Assembly (NCBI GenBank): GCA_013817065.1 | Contig: JACDDJ010000115.1 | Coordinates: forward strand, 1-9,836 | DNA: 9,836 nt | Direction: 5' to 3' | DNA from: Acidobacteriota bacterium | Lineage (GTDB): Bacteria > Acidobacteriota > Vicinamibacteria > Vicinamibacterales > 2-12-FULL-66-21 | Shown: piece by piece, positions 6,553 through 9,836 of the stretch | How the letters are laid out: every line of letters starts with the position of its first letter | Numbering within the stretch: position 1 is the stretch's first letter | Notes under the pieces: generated by a model | Told to the model about the DNA's origin: nothing | Databases searched by the model: none | What the model saw: the letters and a program-made list of their open reading frames with translations, nothing else | Translations under genes and position numbers: made by a program

Positions 6553-7092
6553 ATGCCGTCGCCGATTGGTCACGCGCTGGGAGGAATGGCGGTCGGCGCG
6601 TTGGTCTCGGGCCGGCCGGGTTGGCGCCTCGCGGCCGTGTGTGCTGTCGCCGGCACGCTGCCGGATCTCGATTTCGTCCTGCCGCTCCAGCATCGCGGCC
6701 CGACCCATAGCGTCGGGGCGGCCGTACTGGTCTTCGCCGGCGCGGCGGTGCTGCTCGCGCTACGCGCGCGACGAGACGAGAGCTGGCGCACGGCCGCCGC
6801 AGTGGCGCTCGCCTACGCCTCACATGTGTTGCTGGATTGGCTCGGGGCCGATTCCTCGACCCCGCGTGGGGTGCTGGCGCTCTGGCCGGTGTCGGATGTC
6901 TTCTACGTCTCGGGCCTGGACCTCTTCAACGCCGTCGATCGGCGCTACTGGACCCCGGGCTTCTGGACTCGCAACGCGCTCGCGCTGGCGCGCGAGCTGC
7001 TCATACTCGGGCCTCTCGCCGCTATTTCCGTTTCAGCAGGACGTCGAGTCCGTTCTTATCAACGGCCCGGAGCAGCGCCTCCTCGGGCGTGA
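6553..7092 (+). CDS. Membrane-bound metal-dependent hydrolase, YdjM/DUF457 family
   Basis: A 179-residue inner-membrane protein with the metal-ligand pattern of the YdjM/YbcI family: PIGHALGG (His7), TLPDLDFVLP (Asp38, Asp40), HRGPTHS (His47, His52) and ASHVLLDWLG (His91, Asp95). Hydrophobic helices are around 9-19, 25-36, 54-70, 80-94 and 143-160. The family is annotated as metal-dependent hydrolase from its conserved His/Asp residues; the substrate is unknown. E. coli YdjM is LexA-regulated, and here the gene diverges from recA, which hints at shared DNA-damage control (inference). ATG 6553 is chosen because PxGH follows at once, as is usual. GGAG at 6529-6532 is 20 bases away, so initiation may be weak. 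The last 71 bases overlap the 3' end of the convergent pilT. The tail beyond about residue 160 is Arg/Pro/Ala-rich and looks unconserved. Confidence 0.82.
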   Translation: MPSPIGHALGGMAVGALVSGRPGWRLAAVCAVAGTLPDLDFVLPLQHRGPTHSVGAAVLVFAGAAVLLALRARRDESWRTAAAVALAYASHVLLDWLGADSSTPRGVLALWPVSDVFYVSGLDLFNAVDRRYWTPGFWTRNALALARELLILGPLAAISVSAGRRVRSYQRPGAAPPRA

Positions 7093-8122
7093 CGAGACCC
7101 TTGCGAACGAGTTCGGCGAGCGCATCGTTCAAGGTCACCATCCCCTGGGCGCGTCCGACCTGCATCATCGAGCCGATCTGAAAGGTCTTCCCCTCGCGTA
7201 TCAAGTTGCTGATCGCGCCGTTGGCGATCAGCACTTCGAGCGCCGCGACACGTCCGCCGCCGATCTTCTTGCACAAGGTCTGCGCAATGACGCCGCGCAG
7301 CGACTCGGACAGCATCACGCGGATCTGCGCCTGGCGATCGGTTGGGAACTGGTCGATGACACGATCCACGGTCGACGCCGCGGTGGTCGTATGCAGCGTG
7401 CCGAACACCAGGTGTCCGGTTTCAGCGGTCTCGATGGCGATCGCGATCGTCTCGAGGTCACGCAGCTCGCCAACGAGAATGACGTCCGGATCCTCGCGCA
7501 GCGCCGCCCTCAGCGCGTCCTTGAACGAGCGCGTATGCGTGTGCACTTCGCGCTGGTTGATCAGGCACTTCTGGTTCGGGTGTACGAACTCGATCGGGTC
7601 TTCGATGGTGATGATGTGATCGGCGCGCGTGCGGTTGACGTAATCGATCATCGCCGACAACGTCGTCGATTTTCCCGATCCGGTAGGGCCGGTGACGAGG
7701 ACGAGCCCCTTCTTGAGATTGCAGAGATTCAGGACGTGGGGCGAGAGTCCGAGGCGCTCAGCGGTGAGGATCTCGGAGGGGATCACGCGGAAGACGCCGC
7801 CGATGCCGAGGCGGTCCATGAAGATATTCGCGCGGAAGCGCGCCAGCCCGGCGATCTCGTAAGCAAAGTCGGAATCGTGGCGCGCCTGGAACTCTTCGCG
7901 GTTCTTCGCCGGGGTGATCTCCATCAGCAGCCGCGACACGGCTTCAGCGCTCAGCGCCGTCCCGTCGTCGTGGAGCAGGCGCATCTCGCCATCCTTGCGG
8001 ACGAGCGGCGGCATCGCGGAACTGAGATGAAGGTCTGATGCCCCGAGTTCGCACATCCGGCGGAACATGGCGTCGATGACGGGCGCAGTGGCGGCGTCCG
8101 CCTGCGCTGGACAGCTAAGCAT
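7022..8122 (-). CDS. pilT: Type IV pilus retraction ATPase PilT family
   Basis: A 366-residue hexameric secretion-superfamily ATPase that powers pilus retraction, used in twitching, DNA uptake and surface sensing. The N-terminal PAS-like domain contains ELGASDLHLSSAMPPLVRKDG (about 25-45). Walker A is GPTGSGKST (145-153), the Asp box ITIEDPIE (171-178), Walker B DVILVGELRD (213-222, Glu219) and the His box TGHLVFGTLHT (235-245). AISNLIRE (303-310) matches the AIRNLIRE motif that marks PilT retraction ATPases rather than PilB extension ATPases. Length is near the family norm. The ATG at 8122 has no obvious ribosome site; an in-frame ATG at 8068 is possible but starts close to the conserved ASDLH. 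Whether it is canonical PilT or the paralogue PilU cannot be told here. It is preceded by hbd with a 150-base gap. Confidence 0.92.
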   Translation of the reverse strand: MLSCPAQADAATAPVIDAMFRRMCELGASDLHLSSAMPPLVRKDGEMRLLHDDGTALSAEAVSRLLMEITPAKNREEFQARHDSDFAYEIAGLARFRANIFMDRLGIGGVFRVIPSEILTAERLGLSPHVLNLCNLKKGLVLVTGPTGSGKSTTLSAMIDYVNRTRADHIITIEDPIEFVHPNQKCLINQREVHTHTRSFKDALRAALREDPDVILVGELRDLETIAIAIETAETGHLVFGTLHTTTAASTVDRVIDQFPTDRQAQIRVMLSESLRGVIAQTLCKKIGGGRVAALEVLIANGAISNLIREGKTFQIGSMMQVGRAQGMVTLNDALAELVRKGLVTPEEALLRAVDKNGLDVLLKRK

Positions 8123-8228
8123 GTGGCAACGATTACAAGCGCCATGCCGCAGCTCAGCTTTAGTGAGAAGTGGCCCGAATCGGCGGCTAATTCGACGCGC
8201 TCCACCGAATCACGAGGCACACCGCTCG

Positions 8229-8257
8229 AGGCGATGTGCTGTTTCGGCACATCGCCT
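8229..8257 (-). terminator. 11-bp perfect hairpin between hbd and pilT
   Basis: AGGCGATGTGC (8229-8239) is perfectly complementary to GCACATCGCCT (8247-8257) across a seven-base loop. It lies 15 bases past the hbd stop on the minus strand, where a terminator is expected. No T-run follows, so a rho-independent terminator is not proven. A third segment (8263-8269) can pair with one arm, so it may instead be an attenuator-like switch (see findings). Confidence 0.5.
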
Positions 8258-8272
8258 GACGAGATGTGCGCT

Positions 8273-9127
8273 TCATGCGTATTTGTAGAAGCCCTGACCG
8301 CTCTTGCGTCCGAGCTGGCCGGCGGCCACCATCCGCTTGAGAAGCGGGCACGGCCGGTACTTCGGATCGCCAAGGCCTTCGTGCAACACGTTCAGGATGG
8401 CGAGGCACACGTCGAGACCGATGAAGTCGGCCAGCGTGAGGGGCCCCATCGGATGGTTCATCCCGAGCTTCATCACGCCATCGATCGCGTCCGGTGTTCC
8501 GACCCCTTCCATCAGCGCATAGATGGCCTCGTTGATCATCGGCATCAGGATTCGGTTGGCGATGAATCCCGGGTAATCCGCAGCTTCGAGCGCCGTCTTT
8601 CCCAGCCTCGCGCACAACTCAGTCGCGATCGACATCGAGTCGCTCGACGTCGCCTGCCCGCGGATCAACTCGACCAGCGTCATCAGGGGAACGGGATTCA
8701 TGAAGTGCATCCCGAGCACCTTGTCCGGGCGCTTCGTGGCGGCGCCGAGCACGGTGATCGAGATCGACGAGGTGTTGGATGAGAGGATTACGTCCGGCCG
8801 CGTAATCGACTCGAGCATCGCGAACAGCTCGCATTTGACCTTCGCGTCCTCGACGATCGCTTCGACCACGTAGTCGACATCCGAGAGATGCTGGATGTCG
8901 GTTCCCGTGGAGAGTCGCCCCAGCGTCGCATCGCGATCTTCGGCCTTCAGCTTGCCCTTTTCGACAAACTTCCCAAGGCTCTTCTCGATCGTCGTCCGGG
9001 CTCGATCGAGGGCTGGCGCCGCCGCGTCGACCAGGCGTACCTCGTAGCCGGACTGGGTAAAGACCTGCGCGATGCCGTTTCCCATGGTGCCGGCGCCGAT
9101 CACTCCAACTCTCTTGATCTGTGTCAT
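8273..9127 (-). CDS. hbd: 3-hydroxybutyryl-CoA dehydrogenase (3-hydroxyacyl-CoA dehydrogenase family)
   Basis: A 284-residue NAD(P)-dependent dehydrogenase that interconverts acetoacetyl-CoA and 3-hydroxybutyryl-CoA, in butyrate/PHB metabolism or beta-oxidation. Counting from the ATG at 9127, the Rossmann motif GAGTMGNGIAQ is at 11-21. The catalytic set, aligned with the human short-chain enzyme, is Ser120 (SNTSS), His141 (GMHFMNPVP), Glu153 (TLVELI) and Asn191 (PGFIANR); all are present. The C-terminal dimerisation domain contains GMNHPMGPLTLADFIGLD and ends GRKSGQGFYKY. Length is normal for stand-alone Hbd. A GTG at 9130 directly precedes the ATG; GAGGG is 9 bases from the GTG and 12 from the ATG, so either may be used. 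The gene diverges from the toxin-antitoxin genes and lies 150 bases upstream of pilT with no obvious functional link. Confidence 0.95.
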   Translation of the reverse strand: MTQIKRVGVIGAGTMGNGIAQVFTQSGYEVRLVDAAAPALDRARTTIEKSLGKFVEKGKLKAEDRDATLGRLSTGTDIQHLSDVDYVVEAIVEDAKVKCELFAMLESITRPDVILSSNTSSISITVLGAATKRPDKVLGMHFMNPVPLMTLVELIRGQATSSDSMSIATELCARLGKTALEAADYPGFIANRILMPMINEAIYALMEGVGTPDAIDGVMKLGMNHPMGPLTLADFIGLDVCLAILNVLHEGLGDPKYRPCPLLKRMVAAGQLGRKSGQGFYKYA

Positions 9128-9185
9128 CACAGGAATTATCCCTCGTCACTGCGTTTTAGATCTGACGCGTGGACCTCCGCGATCC

Positions 9186-9200
9186 ACACGACAATCGTGT
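9186..9200 (+). promoter_or_regulatory. Palindromic putative operator of the toxin-antitoxin locus
   Basis: A perfect 6-bp inverted repeat ACACGA-CAA-TCGTGT ends 11 bases before the antitoxin ATG. Further TATCG-type words follow at 9200-9204, and a TATCGATA palindrome at 9225-9232 lies inside the gene. AT-rich TATATA at 9206-9211 abuts the ATG. Ribbon-helix-helix antitoxins usually bind such repeats to repress their own promoter. The site lies in the 84-base divergent gap, so it could also affect hbd. Confidence 0.5.
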
Positions 9201-9211
9201 ATCGTATATAT

Positions 9212-9523
9212 ATGAGGAAGGCTATATCGATAACACTCTCGGAGGATAACCTCCTCTGGCTGCGGGGCCAGGCGGTCAGGTCAGCACGGGGCAGTGTCAG
9301 CGAGCTCCTGGATCGGCTGGTCGCTGAGGCCCGGCAAGGTGGCCGGACGGATCCGGCGGCCGTCCGGTCGGTTGTCGGCACGGTCGATCTTCCAGACGAT
9401 GATCCGGATCTGGCTGGAGCTGACGGCTACATCCGGAGCGTCTTTTCGGCGTCAATGCGAGAACCAATGGTGGTGCGTGAGCGGTCCTCCGCGGCGCGGA
9501 AAGTGAAGAAGACGCGTGGCTGA
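9212..9523 (+). CDS. Ribbon-helix-helix antitoxin, VapB-like
   Basis: A 103-residue protein whose first 43 residues fit a ribbon-helix-helix DNA-binding domain. A short strand (KAISITL, 3-9) precedes helix 1 (SEDNLLWLRGQAVRSA) and helix 2 (SVSELLDRLVAEAR). The rest, which includes an acidic patch LPDDDPDLAGADG and a basic tail RKVKKTRG, is probably the toxin-wrapping part. It should neutralise the following PIN-domain toxin and autoregulate the operon. It is somewhat longer than many RHH antitoxins. The open frame extends far upstream through the hbd antisense, but the RHH opening fixes the start at 9212. There is no Shine-Dalgarno sequence before this ATG, so the message may be leaderless or nearly so. 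Its stop overlaps the toxin start by eight bases. It sits immediately beside a palindromic repeat. Confidence 0.78.
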   Translation: MRKAISITLSEDNLLWLRGQAVRSARGSVSELLDRLVAEARQGGRTDPAAVRSVVGTVDLPDDDPDLAGADGYIRSVFSASMREPMVVRERSSAARKVKKTRG

Positions 9524-9836
9524 GATCGCGGCTGCCGTCACCGACACCCATCCATTGCTGTTCCATGCGGCTGGCGGCGGTCGCCTCGGCCGCAAGGCCG
9601 CCGAGTATTTCGCGGCATGCGAGCGCCGGCAAGCGCTGCTCTATGTACCGGCTGTCGTCATCTGGGAATGCGCGCTGCTGACGCGGGCCGGCCGCGTCAA
9701 CCTTCGCCAGAGCGTCCGCGGCTTTTTCGAGGACCTGTTCAGCAATCCGGCGTACCAGCCGTACGATCTAACCGCCGAACAGGTGCTGATGGGGGAGGAG
9801 ATGCGCGTCAACCGGGATCCGTTCGACGCGCTGATC
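9516..9836 (+). CDS. PIN-domain toxin, VapC-like (3' end outside window)
   Basis: The frame from GTG 9516 runs to the window edge, giving 107 residues with no stop. It reads as a PIN-domain ribonuclease: the first acidic residue is Asp10 in VTDTHPLLFHA, the second Glu51 in VVIWECALLTRAGRV, and the third Asp101 in NRDPFDALI, the usual DPxDxLI block. A fourth acidic residue would lie beyond the window. VapC toxins cleave tRNA or rRNA and are held inactive by the cognate antitoxin. The GTG start overlaps the antitoxin stop by eight bases, which fits translational coupling. No earlier in-frame ATG was seen, and upstream GAAGAAG is a weak ribosome site. The three PIN blocks and the position right after an RHH gene make the call solid, though target and activity are unknown. 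Confidence 0.83.
   Translation, partial: MAEIAAAVTDTHPLLFHAAGGGRLGRKAAEYFAACERRQALLYVPAVVIWECALLTRAGRVNLRQSVRGFFEDLFSNPAYQPYDLTAEQVLMGEEMRVNRDPFDALI

Noticed and set aside
6527..8038. Long plus-strand open frame (503 codons) across the ydjM-like and pilT genes
   Set aside because: It is out of frame with the YdjM-like gene and antisense to the clearly recognisable PilT. It is Arg/Asp-rich as expected from a GC-rich shadow frame.
8123..8782. Plus-strand open frame opposite hbd and the hbd-pilT gap
   Set aside because: Most of it is antisense to the hbd C-terminal domain. The part in the gap contains the hairpin and has no ribosome site.

Overview
The window is a GC-rich (estimated in the low sixties percent, not counted) stretch of bacterial chromosome, mostly housekeeping genes. 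The gene mix (RsgA, an FtsB-like divisome protein, RecA, a PilT ATPase, a 3-hydroxybutyryl-CoA dehydrogenase) points to a Gram-negative, free-living bacterium. The style of the proteins and the degenerate CACGGA-type intergenic repeats remind me of Acidobacteriota (Vicinamibacteria-like). That assignment is only an impression; a RecA search would settle it. No phage, IS or CRISPR signature was seen.

Layout. Bases 1-475 are the 3' end of rsgA. Bases 553-4380 hold a compact five-gene plus-strand run that looks like one operon: ABC-2 exporter ATPase, its permease, a nitrilase-superfamily amidohydrolase, a lipocalin-like protein and a small lipoprotein. Adjacent genes overlap or lie within 12 bases. 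Bases 4381-4835 are non-coding and hold a tRNA-Phe(GAA) with an extended -10 promoter. Degenerate short repeats flank the tRNA, in opposite orientation on its two sides. An FtsB/DivIC-like gene (4836-5165) then converges on recA (minus strand, 5199-6245).

recA has a good sigma-70-type promoter at 6361-6390, a leader of about 110 bases and a clear AAGGAG. Divergent from it is a YdjM/DUF457-type membrane metal-dependent hydrolase (6553-7092), whose 3' end overlaps the convergent pilT (7022-8122, minus) by 71 bases. Upstream of pilT lies hbd (minus, 8273-9127). The 150-base gap between them holds an 11-bp perfect hairpin and a third segment able to form a competing hairpin. The right edge (9186-9836) is a type II toxin-antitoxin pair: a palindromic putative operator, a ribbon-helix-helix antitoxin and a PIN-domain toxin cut by the window end.

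How they work together. The ABC pair plus hydrolase, lipocalin-like protein and lipoprotein could be an envelope or small-molecule export and modification unit, but this is inferred from gene order only. The rest are independent housekeeping units. The points most worth a second look are the catalytic Lys replaced by Met in the nitrilase homologue, the mutually exclusive hairpins between hbd and pilT, the recA/ydjM-like divergent control region, and the repeat-flanked tRNA. I do not see a clearly new multi-gene system.
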